From Betaproteobacteria bacterium Ga0077532 (lineage in GTDB: Bacteria > Pseudomonadota > Gammaproteobacteria > Burkholderiales > Ga0077523), in the NCBI GenBank assembly GCA_001464895.1, contig LNEE01000047.1, positions 1 through 58,903 on the forward strand: 58,903 bases of DNA, given 5' to 3'. Made by a program: the position numbers and the translations under genes. The notes under the pieces are model-generated. The model saw only the letters and a list, made by a program, of their open reading frames with translations. It was not told the DNA's origin and did no database searches. Shown here in pieces: positions 1 through 8,516 of the stretch. Each line of letters starts with the position of its first letter. The stretch's first letter is position 1.

Positions 1-100
1 TCGTCCAGACCGCGTGGAGCCCCAGGCGGTCAAGCGAAGGCCGAAGAGGCATCCACTGCTCCAAGTCCCGCGCCACATCGCGCGCGCTCAGATCCTGCAC
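1..100 (-). CDS. possible 5' end of a gene running off the left edge
   Basis: A leftward frame is open from a GTG at 100 to the window edge and has mostly G or C at third codon positions. Its residues are of ordinary protein composition and include the stretch SARDVARDLEQWM. It lies in the same direction as the urease operon, about 200 bases beyond the VWA gene. No clear ribosome binding site is seen and the product is not recognised. It could also be chance open frame. Confidence 0.28.
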   Translation of the reverse strand, partial: MQDLSARDVARDLEQWMPLRPSLDRLGLHAVWT

Positions 101-135
101 AATCGTGCAGCGGAGGCTTAAGGTAGTGCCATGGG

Positions 136-305
136 GCCATGGGCCGCTCCTACAGTTCGTGGTGCACCGACCGGGGGCGGATCGAAGCGGCGGTTCCTGT
201 AGGAGGGGCCCATGGCCCCGAAAGCGGTTGATGCACGGAAACGCTTCGACCGGAACCATCGCTTTCGCGGCCATGGGCCGCTCCTGCAGTTCGTGGTGCA
301 CCGCT
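136..305. repeat. REP/REPIN-like palindromic repeat
   Basis: Bases 196-289 form two inverted arms of about 30 bases. The left arm begins ctgtaggaggggcccatggc, and the right arm is its near reverse complement (cgctttcgcggccatgggcc, then gctcctgcag). They are separated by about 35 bases. A further single arm lies near 136-160. A very similar two-arm copy occurs at 17203-17296. This is the layout of REP doublets (REPINs). No transposase of the RAYT type is seen in the window. Confidence 0.75.
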
Positions 306-2041
306 CAGCGCGTCAACCGCAGATACAACCCCGGCAACTTCTCAGGCAACCGCTCGATGCGGTCCATCACCGTGTAGTTGCGCTGCCCGAAGATGCGACT
401 CACGTACTCGTCCGCCTTCGGGTCGAGGCTCATGCAGTACGTGTAGATGCCTGCGCGGCTCGCTTCCTCGACCGCTTTCTTCGCGTCGAACTGCAGGTAC
501 TTCGGATCGTGCGCGTCGATGTCGTGGGGTTGGCCGTCGGTGATGAGCAGGATCAACTTCTTGTCGCTCGCCTGCGCCTGCAGCAGACGCGTCGCGTGCC
601 GCAGCGCACCGCCCATGCGGGTGGAGAGCTGACCGGTCATCCCCGCGAGGCGGGCCTTCGCGGTGTCCTCGAACGGCATCGAGAATTCCTTGAAGCGCAG
701 GTACCGCACCTCGTTCCGGCCGTTGGAGCAGAAGCCGTGGATCGCGAAGCGGTCGCCGATGCGGTCCATTGCCGCTGCGAGCAACACCGTGGCTTCGCGC
801 GCGAGGTCGAGCACTTTCTGCCCGGTGCCTTTCACGAGGTCGTTCGTGGACTCCGACAGGTCGAGCAGCACAAGCACGGAGAGGTCGCGTTCGTGGCGAT
901 CGATGCGCACGTGCAGGCGCGGATCGGGGGTGCGGCCGGAGCGCACGTCGATCATCGCGTTCACCACCGCGTCGAGGTCGAGATGGTCGCCTTCCATCTG
1001 ACGGCGCAGGCGGCGCGGCTTGCGTAGTTCGCTGCCGCGGATGAGCGCGTCGATGCGCTGGAGCAGCGACTCGTGGCGATGGGTGATCTCGTCGATGAGC
1101 GCGGGGTTGGCCGGTTCGGCAGGCGTCTCCTGCACGGTGCACCAGGCGGGGCGCGACAGGCTGACGAGATAGTCCCATTCGGGATACGGCACGGAGCGCA
1201 GCCAGTCGCCGAGACCGCTCTCGTCGGCTTCCTCGGCGGCACCGGCGCCGACGGGCTTCGGCCCCACGATCTCTTCCGCGCCGGGCGCCTCGAGCACCTG
1301 ACCTTCGTCGTTGTCGCCGTCCTCGGGCTGCGCCATGAGGATCTCGTCCTCCAGCGGGATGCCCTCGTCGTCCTCCTGGGGCTGAGGCACCCACAGCAGC
1401 GAGTTGTCGTCGCGGTACACCGGATCGACCACGTAGGTCTTCGCGTTGAACTGCAGGCGCATCTGCCCGATGTCGTTACCGAGCAGCGAAGCCATGGGCC
1501 GAACGAACGAAGGATCGGCGAGATCGACGTCGGGCGACTCGAACGCGTGGCGCGCCTTCATCACCCACGGGTTGTCGTCTTCGTAGTCGGGGTCTGCGAG
1601 CGCGCGCGCGAGTCGCACGGCGAGATCCTGGAACGTGGCTGCGCCCTGCGGCTTGGCCTCGTGGAAGCGCACCCAGAGTCGCTGCAGGCCGGGCATCTCG
1701 CGGCATGCGAGGCGCTCGACGCGGGCGTCCTCCAGCACACCGGCGATGGCGACCTGCACCGGCCGCAACTTGCCGCGCTTCTGCGGCGGCGGCGAGAACG
1801 TGAGATGCGCGGCGGCGTGGGCCACGGCAGCGCGATAGAGCGCGCTGCCGGTCTCGCCGGTGGCGCTACGCCATGACTCCGGGAGATGGATGCCCATCGC
1901 CGTGATGTACGGGCGGCTCTGCTTGAGCGTGGCCTGGAACGAGCGGAGATCGCGGCCCTGGTCCCAGAGGGCCCGGAGGAAGAACGCGAGGCGACGGCGG
2001 ACGTCGAGGAAGCGGACGGCGTCGGGGAGAGGGGCGTTCAT
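305..2041 (-). CDS. VWA-domain protein of the NorD/CbbO type
   Basis: A 578-residue protein, last gene of the urease unit. The C-terminal third is a von Willebrand factor A domain with an intact metal-ion-dependent adhesion site: DLSES at about residues 394-398 and ITDGQ near 500. The N-terminal half resembles NorD/CbbO proteins, which work with a MoxR ATPase to mature or activate an enzyme (nitric oxide reductase for NorQD, Rubisco for CbbQO). The start is the ATG at 2041 (MNAPLPDAV). The frame stays open upstream, but only across a dispersed repeat. Its MoxR partner is the preceding gene. With neither norBC nor Rubisco nearby, the likely client is the adjacent urease; that is inference. Confidence 0.85.
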   Translation of the reverse strand: MNAPLPDAVRFLDVRRRLAFFLRALWDQGRDLRSFQATLKQSRPYITAMGIHLPESWRSATGETGSALYRAAVAHAAAHLTFSPPPQKRGKLRPVQVAIAGVLEDARVERLACREMPGLQRLWVRFHEAKPQGAATFQDLAVRLARALADPDYEDDNPWVMKARHAFESPDVDLADPSFVRPMASLLGNDIGQMRLQFNAKTYVVDPVYRDDNSLLWVPQPQEDDEGIPLEDEILMAQPEDGDNDEGQVLEAPGAEEIVGPKPVGAGAAEEADESGLGDWLRSVPYPEWDYLVSLSRPAWCTVQETPAEPANPALIDEITHRHESLLQRIDALIRGSELRKPRRLRRQMEGDHLDLDAVVNAMIDVRSGRTPDPRLHVRIDRHERDLSVLVLLDLSESTNDLVKGTGQKVLDLAREATVLLAAAMDRIGDRFAIHGFCSNGRNEVRYLRFKEFSMPFEDTAKARLAGMTGQLSTRMGGALRHATRLLQAQASDKKLILLITDGQPHDIDAHDPKYLQFDAKKAVEEASRAGIYTYCMSLDPKADEYVSRIFGQRNYTVMDRIERLPEKLPGLYLRLTR

Positions 2042-2113
2042 GGGGTGGTGGGGCGCTATCGAGTTTGCAGCGACGCAGACTTGGGCGCCGTCGTCCATCC
2101 GTCGCCGTGGCGG

Positions 2114-2291
2114 CCCCTCACCCCAACCCTCTCCCCGTGAGGACACGGGGAGAGGGAGCAGTCGCGCCAACTCCCTCTCCCCGCATGGTTGCGGGGATGA
2201 GGCTGGACACCGAAGAGTGCCTGCGCACTGTTCGGTGCCTGCCGAATCCGAGCGACTCCGGCGCGAGGTGGAGAGGGCCGGGGTGAGGGGC
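2114..2291. repeat. inverted-repeat element of about 178 bp
   Basis: The ends are inverted copies: CCCCTCACCCC then CCCTCTCC on the left, and GGAGAGGG then GGGGTGAGGGG on the right. A second pair of ctctcccc / ggggagag arms lies just inside. It fills the spacer between the MoxR and VWA genes (2042-2351). This GC-rich pattern resembles intergenic repeats seen in many proteobacteria. No coding sequence is seen inside. Confidence 0.65.
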
Positions 2292-2351
2292 ACCGACCAT
2301 GTGGGACACCGGTAGGCCCGATGTCGGAGGCATCGACGAGGCAAGCCACCA

Positions 2352-3182
2352 TCAGAAGAACGCCGTCACCACCGCGTCGAGCGCGTCGCGCATGTCCGCG
2401 TCGTCGGTGATGGGGCGCACGAGCGTCACGCGGCAGGCGGCCACCGGGTCGATACCGCGCGCGATCAGGTGTCCGGCGTGGATCAGCATCCGCGTCGATG
2501 CGCCCTCTTCCAGACCGTGGCCCTTGAGGTGCCGGGTCTTCTCGCCGACGGACACGAGCTTCGCCGCGATGTCGGGGCTCACGCCGCTCTCGTGGCCGAC
2601 GATTTCCGCCTCGATGCGCGCTTCGGGATAGTGGAAGTCGAGCGCACCGAAGCGCTGCTTCGTGGACTGCTTGAGGTCCTTGAGGATGCTCTGGTATCCG
2701 GGGTTGTACGAGATGACGAGCTGGAAGTCGGGATGCGCTTCGACCAGTTCGTTCTTCTTCTCGAGCGGCAGGCAGCGCCGCGCGTCGGTCAGCGGATGGA
2801 TCACCACCGCGGTGTCCTGCCGCGCCTCGACGACCTCGTCGAGATAGCAGATGGCGCCGTATCGCGCCGCGAGCGTCAGCGGGCCGTCCTGCCAGCGCGT
2901 GCCCTGCGCATCGAGCAGATAGCGTCCGACCAGGTCGGACGCCGTCATGTCCTCGTTGCACGCCAGCGTGACCAGCGGCTTGCCGAGCTTCCACGCCATG
3001 TACTCGATGAAGCGCGTCTTGCCGCAGCCGGTGGGGCCCTTCAGCATCATGGGCAGGCGCGCTGCGTAGGCGGCCTCGTAGAGTTCGATCTCCTGACCCA
3101 CCGGTCGATAGTAGGGCTCGCGGCCGATGCGGTATTGCGCGATCGGGTCCGCTGCCGCGGTGGGGGCGCTGAGGTCCGTCAT
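2352..3182 (-). CDS. MoxR-family AAA+ ATPase (NorQ/CbbQ type)
   Basis: A 276-residue AAA+ protein, the usual size of CbbQ/NorQ. The Walker A motif GPTGCGKT is at residues 49-56 and Walker B (CYLDE) ends near residue 116. The segment EKKNELVEAHPDF and the NPGYQ motif are typical of this subfamily. Such ATPases form rings that act with a VWA partner, here the next gene, to remodel a target enzyme. The ATG at 3182 follows ureD by 34 bases, so the gene is probably co-transcribed with the urease genes. The gene itself is clear; the urease link rests on position only. Confidence 0.88.
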   Translation of the reverse strand: MTDLSAPTAAADPIAQYRIGREPYYRPVGQEIELYEAAYAARLPMMLKGPTGCGKTRFIEYMAWKLGKPLVTLACNEDMTASDLVGRYLLDAQGTRWQDGPLTLAARYGAICYLDEVVEARQDTAVVIHPLTDARRCLPLEKKNELVEAHPDFQLVISYNPGYQSILKDLKQSTKQRFGALDFHYPEARIEAEIVGHESGVSPDIAAKLVSVGEKTRHLKGHGLEEGASTRMLIHAGHLIARGIDPVAACRVTLVRPITDDADMRDALDAVVTAFF

Positions 3183-3216
3183 CTCCGAAATTCTCCGAGG
3201 TGTGTTCCGGTCCGCA

Positions 3217-4083
3217 TCACTTCCTGCGGATGCCCGGGGGGGCGCCGGTGAGTTGTTCACGGGCGGCGGCCCAGCCGTCCCGCACGAGGCGCCGCAAGGC
3301 GACTGCATCGCTCGACAGCGCGCGCAGCCACGCTCCCGCACCGCCGGGCAGCAGCGAGGCCCCCGCGTAGACGGCGCCGCCTTCCGGCACGACGCTGCGC
3401 AGCGCAGCCAGCGCGGCATCGGGGTCGCGACGGTGCACGACCATCAGCGTCGCCTGGATGCGATAGGCGCCTTGCACGCCGACCGTATCCGCCATCGACG
3501 CTGCACCGGTCACCTCGAAGCGATCCGCCGCGAGCAGCCGTCCGGTCTCATCTTCGATGCGCGTGTCGGACCGCAGCCAGCCGAAGGGGCTCGCACCGCC
3601 CTCGGGGTCGTGCGGCAGAAAGCTGTCGCAGGCGAGCACCGTCGCCGTCGGATGCGCGCGCACTACGAGCCGGTTCGCGAGGCGGCTTCGCGGGAAGAGG
3701 ATCTGCGGGTCGGGCAGGTACTCGACGAGCGAGTCCGGACCGGCTTCGACGAGGACATCCTGCACGGCGTCGCCGTCGTCCATCGCGTGCACGACGGTCG
3801 AGGCCGAGGTCGTGAGGTGCACCCGCGCTCCTTCCTCGGCCCGCACCGCGATGCCGAGGCGATCGTGCTGGAAGATGCCGCCGGAGCACGACTGCAGATA
3901 GAGCGTGCAGAAGCCCGCCGGGTCGCCAGGGAGGTACAGGGCGCGCCCGATGTGGAACGGATACGCTGCGCGCTGCCGTTTGGGAAACGTGCGGCCCGCA
4001 GGGTCGTTCGCGAACGCGAGGATGACCTGCCGCGGCTGGTCGAGCGGCGTCAGGTCTTCGGGAAGAAGTCGGTCACCGGTCAA
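3217..4083 (-). CDS. ureD: urease accessory protein UreD (UreH)
   Basis: About 288 residues. UreD joins UreF and UreG on the urease apoprotein to deliver nickel. Family features include the beta-rich middle with [16 protein letters not shown] and the following [14 protein letters not shown] chose the TTG at 4083 because GAGG lies about six bases upstream and it overlaps the ureG end by 11 bases. An ATG at 4128 would add 15 unconserved-looking residues overlapping ureG further, with no visible ribosome binding site. It is translationally coupled to ureG and followed by the MoxR gene. Confidence 0.85.
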   Translation of the reverse strand: MTGDRLLPEDLTPLDQPRQVILAFANDPAGRTFPKRQRAAYPFHIGRALYLPGDPAGFCTLYLQSCSGGIFQHDRLGIAVRAEEGARVHLTTSASTVVHAMDDGDAVQDVLVEAGPDSLVEYLPDPQILFPRSRLANRLVVRAHPTATVLACDSFLPHDPEGGASPFGWLRSDTRIEDETGRLLAADRFEVTGAASMADTVGVQGAYRIQATLMVVHRRDPDAALAALRSVVPEGGAVYAGASLLPGGAGAWLRALSSDAVALRRLVRDGWAAAREQLTGAPPGIRRK

Positions 4084-4732
4084 AGAGCACCTCGCGGGCA
4101 ATCTGCTCGACGACGGCGTCCACGCCATCGCCGATCGCGCAGTTCGTGAGCAGCACCGGCTTGCCCTTCCGGACCTCGTTGGCCTCGCGCACCATGCGCG
4201 GCAGGTCGACGCGGACGTACGGAGCCAGGTCCGTCTTGTTGATGACGAGCAGGTCGCAGGAGAGCACGCCGAGGCCGCGCTTGCGGGGGATGTCGTCGCC
4301 GCCCGCCACGTCGATCACGAAGAGCCAGTAGTCGACGAGATCGAGGGAGAACGACGACGCGAGATTGTCACCGCCGGATTCGATGAGGATCAGTTCGAGG
4401 CCCGGGAAGCGCCGGTCCAGATCGTCGGCGGATTGCATGTTGAGCGTCGGGTCCTCGCGGATCGCGGAGTGCGGGCACGCGCCCGTCTCCACCGCCAGCA
4501 CGCGCTCCGGGGCGATCAGCCCACTGCGGCGGACGCGCTCGGCGTCTTCCTTCGTGGCGATGTCGTTGGTGATGACGGCGAGGTCGGTGCCCCGCGCGAG
4601 GAAGCGTGGGATGAGCTGTTCGAGCAGCGCGGTCTTGCCGCTGCCCACCGGCCCGCCGATGCCCACGCGCGCCGCGGTGGACGGGCGTTCGCGGGACGCT
4701 GCAGGAATGGCATTCGCGTTGATGTCGTTCAT
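4073..4732 (-). CDS. ureG: urease accessory GTPase UreG
   Basis: 219 residues. This SIMIBI-class GTPase powers nickel transfer to urease. The P-loop GGPVGSGKT lies at about residues 26-34, the nickel-binding CPH motif at 86-88 within [13 protein letters not shown], and ESGGDNL and NKTDLAPYV (guanine specificity) follow. The first 20 residues are a short non-conserved tail without the His-rich stretch some UreG proteins carry. It lies 43 bases after ureC and overlaps ureD. Confidence 0.95.
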   Translation of the reverse strand: MNDINANAIPAASRERPSTAARVGIGGPVGSGKTALLEQLIPRFLARGTDLAVITNDIATKEDAERVRRSGLIAPERVLAVETGACPHSAIREDPTLNMQSADDLDRRFPGLELILIESGGDNLASSFSLDLVDYWLFVIDVAGGDDIPRKRGLGVLSCDLLVINKTDLAPYVRVDLPRMVREANEVRKGKPVLLTNCAIGDGVDAVVEQIAREVLFDR

Positions 4733-4775
4733 CGATGTGTCCGGTGTTGCAACGAGGCGTGTCGTCGGAGGTGTC

Positions 4776-6488
4776 TCAGCGCAGCATGTAGCGCTGTGCG
4801 AGCGGCACCACCTTCGCAGGATCGCAGGTGATCACGCGGCCGTCGATCATCACGTCGAAGGTCTGCGGGTTCACGGTGATGTTCGGGCAGGCCGTGTTGT
4901 GCAGCATGTCCGACTTGTTGAGCTTCCGCGTGGGGCCCGTCGGCAGCAGCATCTTGCGAAGACCCAACTTGCCTTGGAGGTCGCCCTCGATGGCAAGCGG
5001 ATTCACGAAGCAGGCCGACAAGGTCTGCTTGGCCTCGCCGAATGCGCCCCACTGCGGACGCATCACGAGCGGTTCGCAGGTCATCAGCGACGCCGCGGAG
5101 TCGCCCATGGCACCGTGAACGATGAAGCCCCCCTTCACGACGATCTCGGGCTTGATGCCGAAGAAGGCCGGGCGCCACAGCACGATGTCGGCGAGCTTGC
5201 CGGGTTCGAGCGAACCCACGTGCGCGTCGATACCGAAGACGCGCGCCGCGTTGATGGTGTACTTCGCCACATAACGCTTGATGCGCTCGTTGTCGCCGAT
5301 GCGCGATGTCTCTTCCGGCAGCCGGCCGAACTGGTCCTTCATCTTCGACGCGAGTTGCCACGTGCGGCAGATGACCTCGTGGATGCGACCCATGCCCTGG
5401 CTGTCGGAACCCAGCATCGAGATCGCGCCCATGTCGTGCAGGACGTCCTCCGCAGCGATGGTCTGCGCGCGGATGCGGCTCTCGGCGAACGCGACGTCCT
5501 CCGGCACGGCAGGGTTGAGGTGATGGCACACCATGATCATGTCGAGGTGCTCGTCGAACGTGTTCACGGTGTAGGGGTTGGTCGGGTTCGTCGACGACGG
5601 GAGGCAGTTCTTCATGCCGGCCACCGCGATGATGTCCGGGGCGTGCCCACCGCCCGCACCCTCGGTGTGATACATGTGGATGGTGCGGCCCTTGATGGCC
5701 GCCATCGTGTCTTCCAGGAAGCCCGACTCGTTCAGCGTGTCGGTGTGGATCTGCACCTGGAAGTCGAGGTCGTCGGCTACCGACAGGCACGTGTCGATGG
5801 TGGCGGGCATCGTGCCCCAGTCCTCGTGCAGCTTGAGCCCGAGGCAGCCGCCGACGATCTGCTCGCGCAGCGACTGCGGGCGGCTCGTGTTGCCGCGCCC
5901 GAGAAAACCGAAGTTCATGGGCCACTGCTCGGCCGACTGCAGCATCTTGCCGACGTTCCACGCGCCGCCGCAGTCGATGCCCACGGTGATGGGGCCGAGC
6001 GAGCCGCCGACCATCGTGGTGAGGCCGGATGCCAGGGCATGCTCCACGAGCTGCGCGGAGTCGAAGTGCACGTGCACGTCGATGCCGCCGGCGGTGGCGA
6101 TCAGGCCTTCGCCATCGCGCACCGTGGTCGAGACACCGCACACGAGCTTGGGATGCACGCCGTCCATCGTGGACGGGTTACCGGCCTTGCCGATGGCGAC
6201 GATCTTGCCATCCTTGATGCCGATGTCGCCCTTGACGATCCCGGCCACGGCGTCGATCACGACGACGTTCGAGATCAGCATGTCGAGGGCGCCCTCGTCG
6301 CTGGTGAGGCCGGACACGAGGCCCATGCCGTCGCGCAGCGTCTTGCCGCCGCCGTGGAGACATTCGTCGCCCGGTGTCGCGTAGTCGTGCTCGATCTCGG
6401 CGATGAGCGAGGTGTCGCCGAGGCGGACGCCGTCACCGACGGTCGGGCCGTAGAGCTGTGCGTATTCCCTGCGGGAGATCTTCGCCAT
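4776..6488 (-). CDS. ureC: urease alpha (catalytic) subunit, divergent
   Basis: 570 residues, normal length for UreC, the nickel subunit that hydrolyses urea. Nickel ligands are all present: His139 and His141 (DVHVHF), carbamylated Lys219 with His221 (GLKLHEDWG), His248, His274 and Asp362. The flap Cys321-His322 and Arg338 are kept too. Two features are unusual. The loop after the first histidines is three residues shorter than in Klebsiella urease and reads [17 protein letters not shown]. The alanine after SDSQ is Gly365. These positions contact the substrate in known ureases. The start at 6488 has GAGGAAA upstream. Urease is the best call, but a modified substrate preference is possible. 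Confidence 0.93.
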   Translation of the reverse strand: MAKISRREYAQLYGPTVGDGVRLGDTSLIAEIEHDYATPGDECLHGGGKTLRDGMGLVSGLTSDEGALDMLISNVVVIDAVAGIVKGDIGIKDGKIVAIGKAGNPSTMDGVHPKLVCGVSTTVRDGEGLIATAGGIDVHVHFDSAQLVEHALASGLTTMVGGSLGPITVGIDCGGAWNVGKMLQSAEQWPMNFGFLGRGNTSRPQSLREQIVGGCLGLKLHEDWGTMPATIDTCLSVADDLDFQVQIHTDTLNESGFLEDTMAAIKGRTIHMYHTEGAGGGHAPDIIAVAGMKNCLPSSTNPTNPYTVNTFDEHLDMIMVCHHLNPAVPEDVAFAESRIRAQTIAAEDVLHDMGAISMLGSDSQGMGRIHEVICRTWQLASKMKDQFGRLPEETSRIGDNERIKRYVAKYTINAARVFGIDAHVGSLEPGKLADIVLWRPAFFGIKPEIVVKGGFIVHGAMGDSAASLMTCEPLVMRPQWGAFGEAKQTLSACFVNPLAIEGDLQGKLGLRKMLLPTGPTRKLNKSDMLHNTACPNITVNPQTFDVMIDGRVITCDPAKVVPLAQRYMLR

Positions 6489-6498
6489 GGTCGTTTCC

Positions 6499-7194
6499 TC
6501 AGGCGCCCTTGAAGCCGCGTTCGCGGGCCCGGGCAATGGCGGCATCGCGGACCGCGGGGCTGCGGGCGTTGCCGTCGGTCAGGTTGTTGAGTCCGAGCAG
6601 TTCCCCGGTGCCGCCGAAGGCCGCGAGCGTGACCTCCTTCTCCTCGCCGGGTTCGAAGCGGACCGCCGTACCGGCGGGAATGTCGAGGTGCATGCCGAAG
6701 GCCGCCGCGCGATCGAAGTCGAGTGCGCGGTTGGCTTCGAAGAAGTGAAAGTGACTGCCGATCTGGATCGGACGGTCACCGGTGTTGCGGGCGCGCAGCG
6801 TGCGCTTCTCGCGGCCCGCGTTGATCTCGATGTCGCCATCGGCGGGAAAGATCTCGCCGGGCACCACGGCAGCCGTCTGCGGTTGGCTTCCGGCCCGGAT
6901 CGGGTCGTGCACGGTCACGAGCTTGGTACCGTCCGGGAAGGTGCCCTCCACCTGCAGGATCGGCATCATCGTCGCGACGCCCGGCATGACGTCGTCGGTG
7001 GTGAGTATGGTCGCCCCCCAGCCGATGAGATCCGCCACGGAACGCCCTTCGCGCGCGCCCTCGAGGATCTCGTCCGCGATGATCGCGGTGGCCTCGGGAT
7101 GGTTCAGCTTGAGACCCTTCGCCCGGCGCTTCCGGGCAAGCTCCGCCGCCGTGTAGATGGTCAGGCGTTCCAGTTCGGTCGGTGTCAGCAACAT
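6499..7194 (-). CDS. ureAB: fused urease gamma-beta subunit (UreA-UreB)
   Basis: 231 residues. Residues 1 to about 100 match UreA ([20 protein letters not shown], then [13 protein letters not shown] and [18 protein letters not shown]). Residues about 108-231 match UreB (PGEI, then [17 protein letters not shown] and [20 protein letters not shown]). Separate ureA and ureB genes are the common bacterial state; the fusion recalls Helicobacter UreA. It is followed 10 bases later by ureC and preceded by a 90-base gap after ureF. It forms the structural base of the urease trimer. Confidence 0.95.
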   Translation of the reverse strand: MLLTPTELERLTIYTAAELARKRRAKGLKLNHPEATAIIADEILEGAREGRSVADLIGWGATILTTDDVMPGVATMMPILQVEGTFPDGTKLVTVHDPIRAGSQPQTAAVVPGEIFPADGDIEINAGREKRTLRARNTGDRPIQIGSHFHFFEANRALDFDRAAAFGMHLDIPAGTAVRFEPGEEKEVTLAAFGGTGELLGLNNLTDGNARSPAVRDAAIARARERGFKGA

Positions 7195-7284
7195 TCGAAG
7201 TTCCCCATGCGTTTTCGTTTCGTCGGGCTTCCGGTGCCCGATCCCGGACAGCGGCCCCGGTTCCGAGCCTCGCGTATCGGAGGC

Positions 7285-7965
7285 CTAGTTGGCGAACATC
7301 CGTCCGCTCCCCGTCTCGTGCCGCATCATCGCGATCTCGGCCATCGGCGTGTAGGCGTGGATCCGGGTCACGTCGGGATGCGGTGAGGCCACGGCTTCAT
7401 CCACCACCGCGCGCAGGCGTACGAGGATCGCCTGGCTGTCGACGTGCCCGAGGAGGCCCACGCGCAGCGCAGCGCTCACGGCACTCACCGCGAGGCCGTA
7501 CGCCGACAGTGCGCACAGCGTCGTCTCGTCGAGGCCGGTGGCAGCGCCGAGGAAACCCTGCACGGCCGCCATCTGTCCGCTCGCGTCGCCGCGAAGCACG
7601 CGATCGCGATAGTCGGCCGCACCCGGTGTCCCGATGCCTGCATGCACCTTCAGCAACGCGCCGCCGATGCGACGTCCGCCTTCGCGCGCTTCACGGGCGA
7701 GCGTCGCGGCATCGAGTTCGCGATCGATCTCCGCCACGCGGTCGAGATCCGTGCCGGCGCGGAAGGCTGCAAGCAGTGCAGGTCGGTCGAAGCTCGCCCA
7801 GCGCTGCCGAAGCTGGCCGGCGATGAGGACCTCGACCTCCGCGTGCCCGGTGACGTGTCCGTCGGCGCGCAGCGTTTCCAGACCCCACGAGAAAGAGGTT
7901 GCGCCGCTCGGGAAGAAACTGTCCCCGAACTGCAGGAGGGCGAGTGCGGTGGCGGTATCAGTCAT
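7285..7965 (-). CDS. ureF: urease accessory protein UreF
   Basis: 226 residues, all-helical. UreF bridges UreD and UreG during nickel insertion. The N-terminal LLQFGDSFFPSGATSFSWGLE is the family signature, and the C terminus ends in RMFAN. The start at 7965 overlaps the end of ureE by 8 bases, implying coupled translation. Confidence 0.94.
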   Translation of the reverse strand: MTDTATALALLQFGDSFFPSGATSFSWGLETLRADGHVTGHAEVEVLIAGQLRQRWASFDRPALLAAFRAGTDLDRVAEIDRELDAATLAREAREGGRRIGGALLKVHAGIGTPGAADYRDRVLRGDASGQMAAVQGFLGAATGLDETTLCALSAYGLAVSAVSAALRVGLLGHVDSQAILVRLRAVVDEAVASPHPDVTRIHAYTPMAEIAMMRHETGSGRMFAN

Positions 7966-8407
7966 CGCCGATCACCGAGATGCTGCCGTTGGCGACGAGA
8001 TGCGCCAGGCGTTCGAGATAGGTCTCGCGAGGCCCTTCCAGCGAGACATGAAGGTACTCGCCGGCGAACCGCACCTTCCAGTGCATGTTCCCGCAGAAGT
8101 ACCCGAGTTCCAGCGCCGCCGCGGCATCGCGCGGGGCGAGCGCCAGCCACTGGGGTTCCTCCAGCGCAACGACGATGGCGCGCGTGGGCTCCAGCAGCAG
8201 CACGGCACCATTCGAAAGCTGCTCGGAACGGTCGAGCATGACGCCGACCTCCGTGCCGCGATCGGTGAAGGCGTGCAGACGCTTGCGGGCCGTGTCGGCG
8301 CGCGACAGCTTGAGTCGCTCGACCGTGCCGCCGTGTTCGAGGCGGTGCAGGGTCTCGGCGAGTTGCGGCTCGGTCGCATGGCCGAGCACACGGGTCAGAC
8401 GCAGCAT
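7958..8407 (-). CDS. ureE: urease nickel metallochaperone UreE
   Basis: 149 residues. UreE carries nickel to the UreDFG complex. The C-terminal half shows the peptide-binding and metal-binding fold, with LGYFCGNMHWKVRFAGEYLHV, where the family's conserved metal His falls in GNMHW. There is no histidine-rich tail; the protein ends ISVIGDD. It is the first urease gene after amiE, behind a 109-base spacer with two strong hairpins. Confidence 0.9.
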   Translation of the reverse strand: MLRLTRVLGHATEPQLAETLHRLEHGGTVERLKLSRADTARKRLHAFTDRGTEVGVMLDRSEQLSNGAVLLLEPTRAIVVALEEPQWLALAPRDAAAALELGYFCGNMHWKVRFAGEYLHVSLEGPRETYLERLAHLVANGSISVIGDD

Positions 8408-8435
8408 CGGTGAAGAACTCTTCCAGTGAACGGCA

Positions 8436-8509
8436 CCGTGGAGGCGGTCTCGCGCGAGACCGCCTCCACGGAAATGCCACGGAGTCGGCCCCGGATCGAG
8501 GCCGACTCC
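8436..8509 (-). other. two strong hairpins in the amiE-ureE spacer
   Basis: Bases 8436-8471 are a perfect 36-base palindrome; the half is ccgtggaggcggtctcgc. Bases 8481-8490 (ggagtcggcc) pair exactly with 8500-8509. No T-run follows on the leftward strand, so neither is a standard intrinsic terminator. They may stabilise or process the mRNA and set amidase and urease levels apart. Confidence 0.7.
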
Positions 8510-8516
8510 GCGCGAC

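Noticed and set aside
305..3182. CbbQ-CbbO as Rubisco activase
   Set aside because: The family match is real, but no Rubisco or Calvin-cycle gene is present, and the pair follows urease genes. Only the family name was kept.
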